A DNA stretch of 64,000 nucleotides from Sandaracinaceae bacterium (lineage in GTDB: Bacteria; Myxococcota_A; Polyangia; Polyangiales; Sandaracinaceae): positions 17,287 to 81,286 of the forward strand of contig JAVJQK010000100.1 in assembly GCA_040218145.1 (NCBI GenBank), in the 5' to 3' direction. Positions 35,392 to 45,822 of the stretch are shown here, piece after piece. The notes beneath the pieces were generated by a model. The model saw only the letters and a program-made list of their open reading frames with translations. It searched no databases and had not been told where the DNA came from. Positions within the stretch are counted from its first letter, which is position 1. Each line of letters opens with the position of its first letter. Position numbers and translations under genes: made by a program.

Positions 35392-36158
35392 TGGAGCTTC
35401 GCGTACTCGGCTGTCACGGCGGCGAGACCCCCCGCCACAAGACCTCGAGCTTCCTGCTCGACCAGCGCGTCGCCATCGACGCGGGCGCGGTCACGAGCAT
35501 GCTCGAGCTGCCCGAGCAGAAGAAGGTCGAGACGGTGCTGGTCAGTCATCCGCACCTCGACCACATCAAGGACCTCGCGACCCTCGCCGACAACCGTTGC
35601 CAGCAGGGCGGGCCCACGCTCACCGTCGCCGGCGTCCCGGCCACCATCGCGGTGCTCCGCCAGCACTTCTTCAACGACCTGCTCTGGCCGGACTTCTCCC
35701 GGATCCCGGCTGGTGATGGGCCGACCCTGCGGTTCGAGACGCTCCAGCCGGAGACGCCCACGCAGATCGGCGACGTCGAGGTGCGCGCGGTCATGGTCGA
35801 CCACACCATCGACACCTCCGCCTTCATCATCCGCAACGCGAAGGGCTCGATCGCCTACAGCGGCGACACGGGGCCCACCGACCGCTTCTGGGAGGTCCTC
35901 GCCCAGACCGAGGACCTGCGCGCGCTCTTGATGGAGGTCTCGTTTCCCGACGAGCACCATCACCTGGCCAAGGTCTCGGGGCACCACACGCCCGAGACGC
36001 TCGCGGTCGATCTCTCGAAGCTCGACGGCAAGCACGGCCTGCCGGTGCTGCTCTATCACATCAAGCCGGTCTTCGAAGACGCGGTCGAGAAGCAGCTGAC
36101 CAAGGTGCGCGGGCAGAACATGGAGATCTGTCGCCTCGGCGATCAGTTCCTCCTGTGA
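35391..36158 (+). CDS. Class II 3',5'-cyclic-nucleotide phosphodiesterase (MBL fold)
   Basis: 255 aa; ATG overlaps the Crp-type stop. A metallo-beta-lactamase fold with the metal motif SHPHLDHIKDL, plus TSSFLLDQRVAIDAGAV, IAYSGDTGPTDRFWE, MEVSFPDEHHHLAKVSGHHT and a final His in LLYHIKP. These are characteristic of the PF02112-type class II phosphodiesterases that hydrolyse cAMP or cGMP. No signal peptide, so cytoplasmic. Genetic coupling to a cNMP-binding regulator implies a feedback module that lowers the regulator's own ligand. Confidence 0.87.
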   Translation: MELRVLGCHGGETPRHKTSSFLLDQRVAIDAGAVTSMLELPEQKKVETVLVSHPHLDHIKDLATLADNRCQQGGPTLTVAGVPATIAVLRQHFFNDLLWPDFSRIPAGDGPTLRFETLQPETPTQIGDVEVRAVMVDHTIDTSAFIIRNAKGSIAYSGDTGPTDRFWEVLAQTEDLRALLMEVSFPDEHHHLAKVSGHHTPETLAVDLSKLDGKHGLPVLLYHIKPVFEDAVEKQLTKVRGQNMEICRLGDQFLL

Positions 36159-36173
36159 ACTCACTGCTGTGAA

Positions 36174-36722
36174 ATGACGCGCCGCGACCCCATGGTGCGT
36201 CGCATGCGAACGCTGATTCTCTTCACCGCCCTGTCCCTCTCCGCGTGCGGCGCGACCCAGAGCGGCTCGGGCGGGCTCCTGGCGGAGGGCGCCGAGGCGC
36301 CTGACTTCGTCGCGCAGGACCAGGACGGCGAGATCCGCCAGCTCCGCGCGCTCCGACGCGATCGGCCCGTGGTGCTGTTCTTCTATCCGCGGGACGGGAC
36401 GCCGGGCTGCACGGCCGAGGCGTGCGCCTTCCGCGACGCGTGGGAGCGGTTGCAGGAGACGGGCGCGACCGTGGTCGGCGTGTCGACGGACGACGTGGCC
36501 GCGCATCGCCAGTTCGCCGAGGAGCATGGCTTGCCGTTCCCGCTCCTCGCGGATCCCGAGGGCGAGATCCTCGAGAAGTACGGCGTGCCCAGCCGCATGG
36601 GCATGGCGGCGCGGGTCACCTTCCTCATCGACGGTCAGGGACGCATCGCGCGCGTGTTTCCCGACGTCGACCCGGCGGTGCACGTCGACGAGGTCCTGGC
36701 CGCGATCGCTGCGCTCGAGTGA
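36174..36722 (+). CDS. Lipoprotein peroxiredoxin (Bcp/AhpC-TSA type)
   Basis: 182 aa from ATG 36174; the internal ATG at 36204 (MRTLILFTALSLSAC) gives a cleaner lipobox signal and may be the true start. Peroxiredoxin fold: APDFVAQDQDGEIRQL, then RPVVLFFYPRDGTPGCTAEA with peroxidatic Cys in PGCTAEAC and a possible resolving Cys four residues on, ATVVGVSTDD, and PFPLLADPEGEI. Bcp-like, but exported and lipid-anchored, which is less common. It would detoxify peroxides at the cell envelope. Confidence 0.85.
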   Translation: MTRRDPMVRRMRTLILFTALSLSACGATQSGSGGLLAEGAEAPDFVAQDQDGEIRQLRALRRDRPVVLFFYPRDGTPGCTAEACAFRDAWERLQETGATVVGVSTDDVAAHRQFAEEHGLPFPLLADPEGEILEKYGVPSRMGMAARVTFLIDGQGRIARVFPDVDPAVHVDEVLAAIAALE

Positions 36723-36919
36723 AGCGGTTGCGTCGGAGGGCTGACATTCGTGTCGGTCCACCCACGCCCCCATTCGCGGGGTGAGGCGCGTGAGTCGCGG
36801 GTTTCTTGCCCGATCGTGGCCTTTTCCCTCATGGCTAGGGGCGGGGCGCCTCGGCTCGGCTTTGGATCGGTCGTTGCAAACTCCACGAGGCGAGAGCGAC
36901 GACGAGAGGGAGCCGGACC

Positions 36920-37231
36920 ATGATGCACGCCAACGACAGCCGAGAAGACATCCTCACCCGCCGCGCGCGGCGACATGCCCGCAAGGGTGACTACCGAAAG
37001 GCCGCGCTCGCGCTGCGAGAGCGAGTGGCCCTGCGGGGCGACGCCGCCTCCTGGGTCGCGCTCGGAGACATGCTGCGCCGCGCGCGCCGCGTCCCCGAGG
37101 CGGTCAAGGCGCTGAAGCAGGGCATGTACCTGCACCGTCAGCGTGGCGCCGAGGGCCGGGTCCGCACCGTGGCCCGCATGCTGGTCGCGCTCGATCCCTG
37201 GCACTCCAGGGTCACCGACATGGTCGCCTAG
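36920..37231 (+). CDS. Small TPR-like helical protein
   Basis: 103 aa; ATG 36920 with GAGGGAG 7 nt upstream. All helical with two to three TPR-like helix pairs (RHARKGDYRKAALALRERVA, WVALGDMLRRARRVPEAVKA, LKQGMYLHRQRGAEGRVRT). The end (RMLVALDPWHSRVTDMVA) completes the last repeat. Basic and soluble. Likely a protein-protein adaptor; no specific family. Confidence 0.65.
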   Translation: MMHANDSREDILTRRARRHARKGDYRKAALALRERVALRGDAASWVALGDMLRRARRVPEAVKALKQGMYLHRQRGAEGRVRTVARMLVALDPWHSRVTDMVA

Positions 37232-37264
37232 GATCCGCTCGTCCAGTTCCCCCTCTCACGCAAG

Positions 37265-37297
37265 AACGCGGAGGCCCCGACCGGGTCCTCCGCGTTT
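37265..37297. terminator. Bidirectional terminator between convergent genes
   Basis: AACGCGGAGG-CCC pairs with GGG-T-CCTCCGCGTT (one bulged T) around GACC, followed by TTT on the plus strand and with AA-rich sequence on the other side. It lies between the convergent TPR-like and VWA genes and can serve both. Confidence 0.7.
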
Positions 37298-37315
37298 CGC
37301 ATTCCGTCCGGGTGA

Positions 37316-38734
37316 TCAGCGCGACTCGCCCTGGATGACCCCCATCGCGTCGTGGTGCGCGCGCCGGATCACCGCGGCGGGCGGCGCCGCCATGGGCGCG
37401 GCCTCCTCGTCGCCCGCGTAGTCCTGGCTCGGGTAGTCGGCCGCGGCCGACTCGGGCGCCATCGAGGGGAGCGCCTGCCCCAGCACGCGCATGCCGCTCA
37501 CCTGCTCGCGGACCGCCTCGTCCTGCGCCGCGTACTGCTGCGCCTCTCGCTCCGCGCGGTCGAGGATGGCGCGGGCCTGCACGATGTCGCCTTCGCGGGC
37601 CCGCTCGATGGCCTGGACCGTCTGCACCGCCGCGAGCATTCGCGCCGCGGCGCGCTCGACCTCTTCGTCCCGCCCGGACTCCATGTCGGCGTCGTCTCGG
37701 GTGGCGCGCGCGCCCAGGAACACCCGCCGCTCGAGCCTTCCTGCGTCGACCACTGCGTCGTCGAACGTGAGCACCGCGTCCATCAGCTCGACCACCGCGC
37801 CCGCGCGCCGTGGGTCGGCCTGGAGCCGGACGATCACGTCGCGCTGCTCGCCCTCGCTCACGTCGCCGAGCGACACGCGGACCGCGCCGCCGCCCGCCTG
37901 CATCGCCTGACCGACCACGCCCGCGATGCGCACGCCGGGTCCGGGTCGGAGCTCGAGGGTGAGGTTGCGCGCGAGCAGGCGCTCGAAGCGCAGGACCTCG
38001 TCGCGGAAGACGCCGGCCACCTGCTCGGACGCCTCGACGAAGTGGAAGCGGCCGCCGCTGCGCTGCGCGATGTGGCCGAGCAGGGTCTCGTCGTAGTCGA
38101 GGCCCAGGCCGAGCGCGGTGATCCGGATGCCGCGCTCGCCCGCCGCCTGCGCCAGCGGGAGGATCTGCGAGGCGTCGTTGGGCACGCCGTCGCTCAGGAG
38201 CACGAGCCGGTTGATGCCCTCGGGCTCGTAGTGCGAGACGAGCTCCTCGAGGCCCGACTGGAGGCCGCCGGCGAGATCCGTGGTGCCGCGCGCCTCCATG
38301 CGACCGATCTGGCGGCGGAGCTCCCCCACGTCCGCGCCATCGAGGCGCGTCGACGGCAGCAGGACCTCGGTCTCCGAGTGGAACGCGATGACCGAGAGCC
38401 GATCCTGCGGCCGCATGATGTCGAGCAGGTCGAGCGCGGCGGCGCGCGCGTCGGCGATGGGCGCGCCGTCCATCGAGCCCGAGGTGTCGACGACCAGGGC
38501 GAGGTTGATCGGCGGGCGCTGCACGTTCTCGAGCGCGCGGGTCTCGATGCGGATGCGCGAGATCACCTCCGCGCTCTCCCCCGCCATCACGAAGGCGTTT
38601 CCGAGGTCGCCGTGCAAGACCACCACCTCGGGGTCCTCGCCCTCGCCCGCGCCCTGCGCGCCGCCGCAGCCCATCGCCGCGAGCCCCAGCGCCACCGTCC
38701 AGCAAGCCAATCGAATCGTTCGCGTCGTCATCAT
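37316..38734 (-). CDS. VWA-domain lipoprotein
   Basis: 472 aa. Signal MTTRTIRLACWTVALGLAAMGC, lipobox Cys near residue 23. A beta region precedes the VWA domain (about 75-250) with an intact MIDAS: LALVVDTSGSMDGAPIADAR, RGTTDLAGGLQSGLEEL, VLLSDGVPND. A C-terminal beta domain (LARNLTLELRPGPGVRIAGV) and a helical Glu/Ala-rich tail follow (VERAAARMLAAVQTVQAIER). This matches the bacterial VWA proteins related to YfbK. Role: metal-dependent protein binding at the envelope. Confidence 0.88.
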   Translation of the reverse strand: MMTTRTIRLACWTVALGLAAMGCGGAQGAGEGEDPEVVVLHGDLGNAFVMAGESAEVISRIRIETRALENVQRPPINLALVVDTSGSMDGAPIADARAAALDLLDIMRPQDRLSVIAFHSETEVLLPSTRLDGADVGELRRQIGRMEARGTTDLAGGLQSGLEELVSHYEPEGINRLVLLSDGVPNDASQILPLAQAAGERGIRITALGLGLDYDETLLGHIAQRSGGRFHFVEASEQVAGVFRDEVLRFERLLARNLTLELRPGPGVRIAGVVGQAMQAGGGAVRVSLGDVSEGEQRDVIVRLQADPRRAGAVVELMDAVLTFDDAVVDAGRLERRVFLGARATRDDADMESGRDEEVERAAARMLAAVQTVQAIERAREGDIVQARAILDRAEREAQQYAAQDEAVREQVSGMRVLGQALPSMAPESAAADYPSQDYAGDEEAAPMAAPPAAVIRRAHHDAMGVIQGESR

Positions 38735-38822
38735 CGAGCCTCCCGGTCAGGCCCAGACGAGCGATGCGCGATTTGGGTCTACGGCGGTCCCGCGACGGAA
38801 CGACACGCGACGGAAAAGATAC

Positions 38823-38850
38823 GGGGCGGCTCCCATCATGGGGCCGCCCC
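38823..38850 (-). terminator. Terminator of a small minus-strand unit
   Basis: On the minus strand GGGGCGGC-CCC-ATGAT-GGG-A-GCCGCCCC is followed by GTATCTTTTCC. A strong stem plus T-rich tail, placed 24 nt after the stop of the 64-codon ORF and upstream of the VWA gene. It shows that something is transcribed toward it from the right. Confidence 0.7.
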
Positions 38851-38874
38851 GCTGCTCGGAAACCGGGAGGAGGA

Positions 38875-39069
38875 TCAGCTCGTGCGCTGCACCTCCAGGG
38901 CACGGGTCCGAGCATGGTGGGTACCACTCATAGAGCTATGGTTCACGTTTACAATCCCTCCTCCGGCAGTCGCCGGCGTCCCGGGGGCCTGGCCGTCCAA
39001 CACGGGCCGGCCCTCCTGCGGACGTTCCTGGGTGGGAACGCCCCTCACCATGAGGAGCGCTCGCGTCAT
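38875..39069 (-). CDS. Possible 64-aa protein or small RNA unit
   Basis: Between a promoter-like -10 (39160-39168) and the terminator at 38823-38850 lies a 64-codon frame starting MTRALLMVRGVPTQERPQEG and ending SMSGTHHARTRALEVQRTS. The first 35 codons have G/C third-position bias, the rest less so, and no ribosome site is clear. The transcript of about 340 nt could instead be a non-coding RNA. The remainder of the 608-bp gap 38735-39342 shows no other feature. Confidence 0.35.
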   Translation of the reverse strand: MTRALLMVRGVPTQERPQEGRPVLDGQAPGTPATAGGGIVNVNHSSMSGTHHARTRALEVQRTS

Positions 39070-39159
39070 CGCGGCACGATTCCGGAAGGATTTCACACCA
39101 TTGTGGGGAGAGGTTCCCATCGGCCACGGCTCGCGGGTCGACGGTATCGACCCAACGGC

Positions 39160-39168
39160 AAGATAACA
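39160..39168 (-). promoter_or_regulatory. Extended -10 element
   Basis: Reading on the minus strand, TGTTATCTT fits an extended -10 (TG-N-TATCTT). It stands about 90 nt upstream of the 64-codon ORF in locally AT-richer DNA. No convincing -35 at 17 nt, as is usual for extended -10 promoters. Confidence 0.35.
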
Positions 39169-39342
39169 CGCGAAGCCCCGATAGCTTTCCAACCGCGCAC
39201 ATTTCGTACTCCCATTCGGGGCGAGCGCAGGGCGCCGCTTGGAGGAAAGCCCAACGATTCTCACCGATTGTTGTGAATCGTCGAGTCCGCGTGAGGGGAC
39301 CCGTGGACGGATCGGGCGTGGTCGGCTGGGCGGGTTCGTGCG

Positions 39343-39876
39343 ATGGTCGCGCCGATGAAGCGCCATGACGCCGACTCCGCCGAGGTCCGGATCTTCACCT
39401 ACAAGGAGGGGCTGCTCTCCGCGGTGGCCCACGACCTCCAGCTCGAGGTGACGCGCTTCGAGATCCAGGTCGCCGACGACCGGTCGATCGTCGCCACCTT
39501 CGAGCCCGGCTCGATCCGGGTGCTCGACGCGATGATCGACGGACGCCTCTCTCCCGGCACCTTGAGCGCCAAGGACAAGGAGAAGATCCAGGGCAACATC
39601 GTCAAGGACGTGATCCCGGTGCGGAAGCACTCCGAGATCCGCTTCGAGTCGAGCGAGGTCCGCGAGGTCGGCGCCGGCTGGGAGATCCGCGGCAAGCTCA
39701 CCCTCGCGGGCCGCACCCGCGACATCACGGTGCCCGTGCACCGCGACGACGGACACTGGGTCGGCGAGGTCTCCCTCCATCAGCCGGACTGGGGCATCAA
39801 GCCGTACTCGGCGATGCTCGGCGCGCTGAAGATCCAGCCCGGCGTCCGGGTCCGCGTGAGCGTCCCGGCCGACTGA
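39343..39876 (+). CDS. YceI-like family protein
   Basis: 177 aa; ATG 39343, with ATG 39355 as an alternative. YceI lipocalin-like fold: EVRIFTYKEGLLSAVAHDLQ (the conserved His-Asp after the first strands), TLSAKDKEKIQGNIVKDVIP, HSEIRFESSEVREVGAGWEI, GKLTLAGRTRDITVPV. Unlike most YceI proteins it has no signal peptide, so it appears cytoplasmic. The fold binds isoprenoid or other hydrophobic ligands; specific role unknown. Convergent with ychF (4 bp). Confidence 0.82.
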   Translation: MVAPMKRHDADSAEVRIFTYKEGLLSAVAHDLQLEVTRFEIQVADDRSIVATFEPGSIRVLDAMIDGRLSPGTLSAKDKEKIQGNIVKDVIPVRKHSEIRFESSEVREVGAGWEIRGKLTLAGRTRDITVPVHRDDGHWVGEVSLHQPDWGIKPYSAMLGALKIQPGVRVRVSVPAD

Positions 39877-39880
39877 CCGT

Positions 39881-40987
<1,107 letters not shown>

Positions 40988-41119
40988 GTCGTCCTCGGTG
41001 AAAGGGGACGCGTGATAGCGCAGCCCGCCACCAAGCGGCAACCAGACCGCGCTCGGGCGGGGGTTCTCGTCGGCTCGGGGAGCGCTATGGTGTGGCCATC
41101 GGCCTCGCCGATCCCCGGT

Positions 41120-41155
41120 GTGACATGTTTCCCTCGCGTGACACCGGCGGGTCAC
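41120..41155 (+). promoter_or_regulatory. Repeated GTGAC sites upstream of phoB
   Basis: GTGACA occurs at 41120-41125 and 41138-41143, with an inverted GTCAC at 41151-41155, about 40-75 nt before the phoB start. The second and third form GTGAC-N8-GTCAC. The spacing does not match the 11-bp Pho-box period, so this is a generic operator candidate for autoregulation or for ychF. Confidence 0.3.
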
Positions 41156-41194
41156 GGAGCCGTTGCCCGAGCGGTCCAGCCTCGCGGAGCTTTG

Positions 41195-41881
41195 ATGTCC
41201 GAGCACATACTCATCGTCGACGACGAGCCCGACATCGTCGAGCTGATCGACTACAACCTGACGAGCGCGGGATACAGCGTCACCACCGCACGCGACGGCG
41301 CGTCGGCCATGGCGGAGGTCCGCCGACAGCGGCCGGATCTGATCCTGCTCGACCTCATGCTGCCCGACGTCTCCGGGACCGAGGTCTGCCGTCGGCTGCG
41401 GAAAGACCCCTCCATGGAGGGCGTGCCGATCATGATGATCACCGCGCGCGGCGACGAGATCGACCGTGTGGTGGGCTTCGAGCTGGGGGCGGACGATTAC
41501 GTCACCAAGCCGTTCAGCCCGCGCGAGCTGGTGCTGCGGGTGCAGGCGGTGCTCCGACGCACTAAGCCGAAGGCCGCGACCAAGAGCGAGCGTCTCCAGA
41601 TCGGGGTGCTCGAGATCGACGTGCCGAGGCACCGTGTCCTGGTCGAGGACGAAGAGATCAGCCTCACCGCGCTCGAGTTCAAGCTCCTGCTCGACCTCGC
41701 CAGCCGGCGCGGCCGGGTCCAGCCCCGTGACTCGCTGCTCGAGCGGGTCTGGGGCTACGCGCCCGGCATCGAGACCCGCACCGTCGACACCCACGTCAAG
41801 CGGCTCCGCGAGAAGCTGGCCGGCGCCCGCGACTACATCGAGACGGTCCGGGGCGTCGGGTACCGCATGCGCGACGAGTGA
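41195..41881 (+). CDS. phoB: Response regulator PhoB-like (OmpR/PhoB family)
   Basis: 228 aa from ATG 41195 with GGAG 7 nt upstream. Receiver: ILIVDDEPDIVELIDYNLTS, phospho-Asp in LILLDLMLPDVSG, Thr in MMITARGDE and Lys in DDYVTKPFSP. Winged-helix DNA-binding domain: ISLTALEFKLLLDLASRRGR, VDTHVKRLREKLAGARDYIE, VRGVGYRMR. Followed after 38 bp by a PhoR-like kinase and then phoU on the other strand, which supports the PhoB assignment. Controls phosphate-starvation genes. Confidence 0.9.
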   Translation: MSEHILIVDDEPDIVELIDYNLTSAGYSVTTARDGASAMAEVRRQRPDLILLDLMLPDVSGTEVCRRLRKDPSMEGVPIMMITARGDEIDRVVGFELGADDYVTKPFSPRELVLRVQAVLRRTKPKAATKSERLQIGVLEIDVPRHRVLVEDEEISLTALEFKLLLDLASRRGRVQPRDSLLERVWGYAPGIETRTVDTHVKRLREKLAGARDYIETVRGVGYRMRDE

Positions 41882-41919
41882 CGTCGGCGTGATCGGGGGT
41901 ACTCTCCCGCGGACGCCTC

Positions 41920-43578
41920 ATGACCCGCAGCCTGCGCGCTCGACTGCTCGGCTCGATGTTCGTCGTCACCGCGCTCGTCGTCGGGTCGGCGCTCTTCATC
42001 GCCGACCCGCTGGTGCGCACGCGCGCGAAGGACGACGTGGTGCGAGCGCTGGACCTCGCGGCGGCGGACGCGCTCCGTGGCGGCGACCGCGACCCCGCGG
42101 CCCACGTCACCTGGATCGACGCGGAGGGCGAGATCGCCTCCCGGACCGGCGGGCCCGGCGGCGGCGTGGCCGACCTCGACCACGTGCGGCACGCGGGGCG
42201 CGATCTCCGCGAGCTGCGCGACGACGAGGGCCGACGCTGGCTGCAGCTGAGCCTCGCGCAGGATGACGGCCGCGTGCTCCGCGTGGCGCGGCGCTTCCCG
42301 GAGCGGAGCGCGGCGCGCACCACGATGTGGCAGGTGCTGCTCTTCGCCGGCTTCATCGCCCTGCTCGCGTCGGCGCTGCTCGCCGAGTACCTGACGCGCT
42401 CGCTCGCCCGGCCGCTCGCGGAGATGACCCGCGCGGCGGACGCGCTGAAGGGCGGCGACATGAGCGTGCGGGTGCGCTCGCGGCGGCACGACGAGCTGGG
42501 CGCGCTCGGCGCGGCGATCGATCAGATGGCCGATCAGCTCTCGGAGCGATACGAGGCCGTCCGTCGCGAGGAGGAGCGGCTGCGCACCATCCTCGACGCG
42601 ATGATCGAGGGCGTCTTCGTCACCGACGCGAACGGGCGCATCGTGCTGACCAACGCGGCGCTCGCGCGGCTCGCGGGAGACGACCTCGAGGGGCGCACGG
42701 CGGTCGAGGCGATCCGGAGCGCGGAGCTGCACGGCGCGGTGCGGCGGGCGACCGCGGGCGAGGCGGGCGCGGTGGACTTCGAGATCGTCGCGGGCGGACA
42801 GCGCCGATCGATCGCGGCCCAGGTCGCGCCGCTCGAGGATCGCGAGGGCGTGGTGGCGGTGCTGCACGACGTGAGCCAGCTCAAGCGCGCGGACGCGGTG
42901 CGGCGTGACTTCGTCGCCAACGCGAGCCACGAGCTGCGCACGCCGCTGACCGCCATTCGAGGCTTCGCCGAGACCCTGCGCGATGGGGCGCTGTCGGACG
43001 AGCGCATGGCGAAGCGCTTCACGAGCAACATCGCCGACAACGCGAAGCGGCTGGAGAACCTGGTCGGTGATCTGATCGAGCTGAGCAAGGCCGAGTCGCC
43101 CGACAGCCGCGTGGACCTGATGGCGACGGACGTCGTCCAGGCCATCGCGAAGGTGCTGCGCGGATTCGAGACGCGCGCGAGCGACAAGGGGCAGCAGCTC
43201 GAGCTGACCGACGCGGGGGTCGTCCTGCGCGCCTGGGCCGACGCGCGGGCGCTCGACCAGGTGCTGCTCAACCTCGTCGACAACGCGATCAAGTACACGC
43301 CGGAAGGTGGCCGGATCACGGTCGGCGCGCGGCTCGACGAGGACAAGATCATCGTCGAGGTCAGCGATACGGGGCCCGGGATCTCGCGCGCCCACCTCGA
43401 TCGGATCTTCGAGCGCTTCTACCGCGTGGACAAAGGGCGCGCCCGCGACCAGGGCGGCACGGGCTTGGGCCTGAGCATCGTCAAGCACCTCGTCTCGCGC
43501 ATGGACGGGGACGTGACGGTCGAGAGCGAGGTCGGGGAGGGCACGACGTTCCGGGTGACCCTCCAGGCCGCGGCGTAG
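41920..43578 (+). CDS. phoR: Sensor histidine kinase PhoR-like
   Basis: 552 aa. Two membrane helices (LLGSMFVVTALVVGSALFIA, MWQVLLFAGFIALLASALLA) flank a periplasmic region of about 95 residues. HAMP (RSLARPLAEMTRAADALKGG), a PAS domain (EGVFVTDANGRIVLTNAALA), HisKA with DFVANASHELRTPLTAI, and HATPase_c (VLLNLVDNAIKYTPEGGRI, VSDTGPGISRAHLDRIFERF, GGTGLGLSIVKHL) follow. The HAMP-PAS-HisKA order is that of PhoR. Partner of the PhoB-like regulator upstream. Confidence 0.9.
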   Translation: MTRSLRARLLGSMFVVTALVVGSALFIADPLVRTRAKDDVVRALDLAAADALRGGDRDPAAHVTWIDAEGEIASRTGGPGGGVADLDHVRHAGRDLRELRDDEGRRWLQLSLAQDDGRVLRVARRFPERSAARTTMWQVLLFAGFIALLASALLAEYLTRSLARPLAEMTRAADALKGGDMSVRVRSRRHDELGALGAAIDQMADQLSERYEAVRREEERLRTILDAMIEGVFVTDANGRIVLTNAALARLAGDDLEGRTAVEAIRSAELHGAVRRATAGEAGAVDFEIVAGGQRRSIAAQVAPLEDREGVVAVLHDVSQLKRADAVRRDFVANASHELRTPLTAIRGFAETLRDGALSDERMAKRFTSNIADNAKRLENLVGDLIELSKAESPDSRVDLMATDVVQAIAKVLRGFETRASDKGQQLELTDAGVVLRAWADARALDQVLLNLVDNAIKYTPEGGRITVGARLDEDKIIVEVSDTGPGISRAHLDRIFERFYRVDKGRARDQGGTGLGLSIVKHLVSRMDGDVTVESEVGEGTTFRVTLQAAA

Positions 43579-43588
43579 CAGGTCGCCG

Positions 43589-44308
43589 TCAGTGAACGCG
43601 CCGCGCGCCGTGCCGCACGTCTTCGCCCTCGACCATGTAGACGACCATCTCCGCGATGTTCGTCGCGAGATCGGCGATCCGCTCGAGGCACTTCGCGCTC
43701 GAGGTCAGGCCCATGCCGACGTCGGCCATCATCGGGTTCCGCTTCATGAAGGCGATGCTCCGCGCGAGCGCGCGGGCGTGCATCGCGTCGACGGCGTCGT
43801 CCATCACGAGCACGCGGTGGGCCCGCTCGGCGTTCCCGTCGACGAACGCGTCGAGCGCGAGGTCGAGCATCTCGGCTCCGCGTGAGCCCATCTCGTGGAG
43901 GATGGCCTTGATCCCGCGGACCTCCTCGGCGTCGGTGGCGAGGGTCCCGGCGCGCTCCGCCACGTTGACGGCTTCGTCCCCGATCGTCTCGAGGGACGCG
44001 ACCACCTTGAGCGCGGTGACGAGCAGGCGCAGATCGCGCCCCACGGGGGAGCGCAGCGCGAGGATGCGCACCGCGAGCTCGTCGCACGCCAGCTCGTCCG
44101 CGTTGACCAGACGGTCGGCGTCGTCCACGGCGCGGGCCCGCTTCACGTCGCCGTCCTCGATCGCGCCGAGCGCCTCGGCGATGAGCCGCTCGCAGCGGCC
44201 GCCCATGGCGAGGAGCCGGTCCTTGAGCTCGCGGAGCTCGGCGTCGAAGTGGCGGTCTGTGTGGCGGAAGGGCGAGGTGGGCTCCGAGGCTGAACGGGAT
44301 CGTGTCAC
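43589..44308 (-). CDS. phoU: Phosphate signalling protein PhoU
   Basis: 239 aa, GTG start at 44308. Two three-helix PhoU repeats with the acidic metal motifs: HFDAELRELKDRLLAMGGRC, ALKVVASLETIGDEAVNVAE and, in the second repeat, GLTSSAKCLERIADLATNIA followed by EMVVYMVEGEDV. PhoU inhibits PhoR when phosphate is plentiful. Normally it sits with pstSCAB, which is absent here. Instead it lies just behind the terminator of the TonB operon and converges on phoR (10 bp). Confidence 0.9.
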   Translation of the reverse strand: MTRSRSASEPTSPFRHTDRHFDAELRELKDRLLAMGGRCERLIAEALGAIEDGDVKRARAVDDADRLVNADELACDELAVRILALRSPVGRDLRLLVTALKVVASLETIGDEAVNVAERAGTLATDAEEVRGIKAILHEMGSRGAEMLDLALDAFVDGNAERAHRVLVMDDAVDAMHARALARSIAFMKRNPMMADVGMGLTSSAKCLERIADLATNIAEMVVYMVEGEDVRHGARRVH

Positions 44309-44335
44309 AGCTGGCGTGGCCGCCAAACGAAGAAA

Positions 44336-44360
44336 GCCGCCGCCCCATCGGGACGGCGGC
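44336..44360 (-). terminator. Terminator of the TonB operon
   Basis: On the minus strand GCCGCCGTCCC-GAT-GGGGCGGCGGC (one mismatch) is followed by TTTCTTCGTTT. It is 19 nt past the lipoprotein stop and 27 nt before phoU, so phoU would depend on read-through or on its own promoter. Confidence 0.75.
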
Positions 44361-44379
44361 CTCCTCGGGGAAGGTGAGC

Positions 44380-45771
<1,392 letters not shown>

Positions 45772-45795
45772 GGATCCTCGTTTCAGGGTGTCTGT

Positions 45796-45816
45796 AGAGG
45801 ATCTCTTGGATCCTCT
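45796..45816 (-). promoter_or_regulatory. Intercistronic hairpin
   Basis: AGAGGATC (45796-45803) and GATCCTCT (45809-45816) form a perfect 8-bp stem with a 5-nt loop between receptor and lipoprotein. No T-tract. Such hairpins often set different mRNA stability or partial attenuation within an operon. Confidence 0.45.
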
Positions 45817-45822
45817 GCAAAA

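Noticed and set aside
39229..39300. Resemblance to the RNase P RNA P4 motif (GGAGGAAAGCCC)
   Set aside because: Only the first few bases match and none of the other conserved RNase P segments are found nearby.
41120..41155. GTGACA repeats upstream of phoB as a Pho box
   Set aside because: The repeats are 18 bp apart instead of 11 and the 19-mer match is only about 9 positions; kept as a generic operator candidate.
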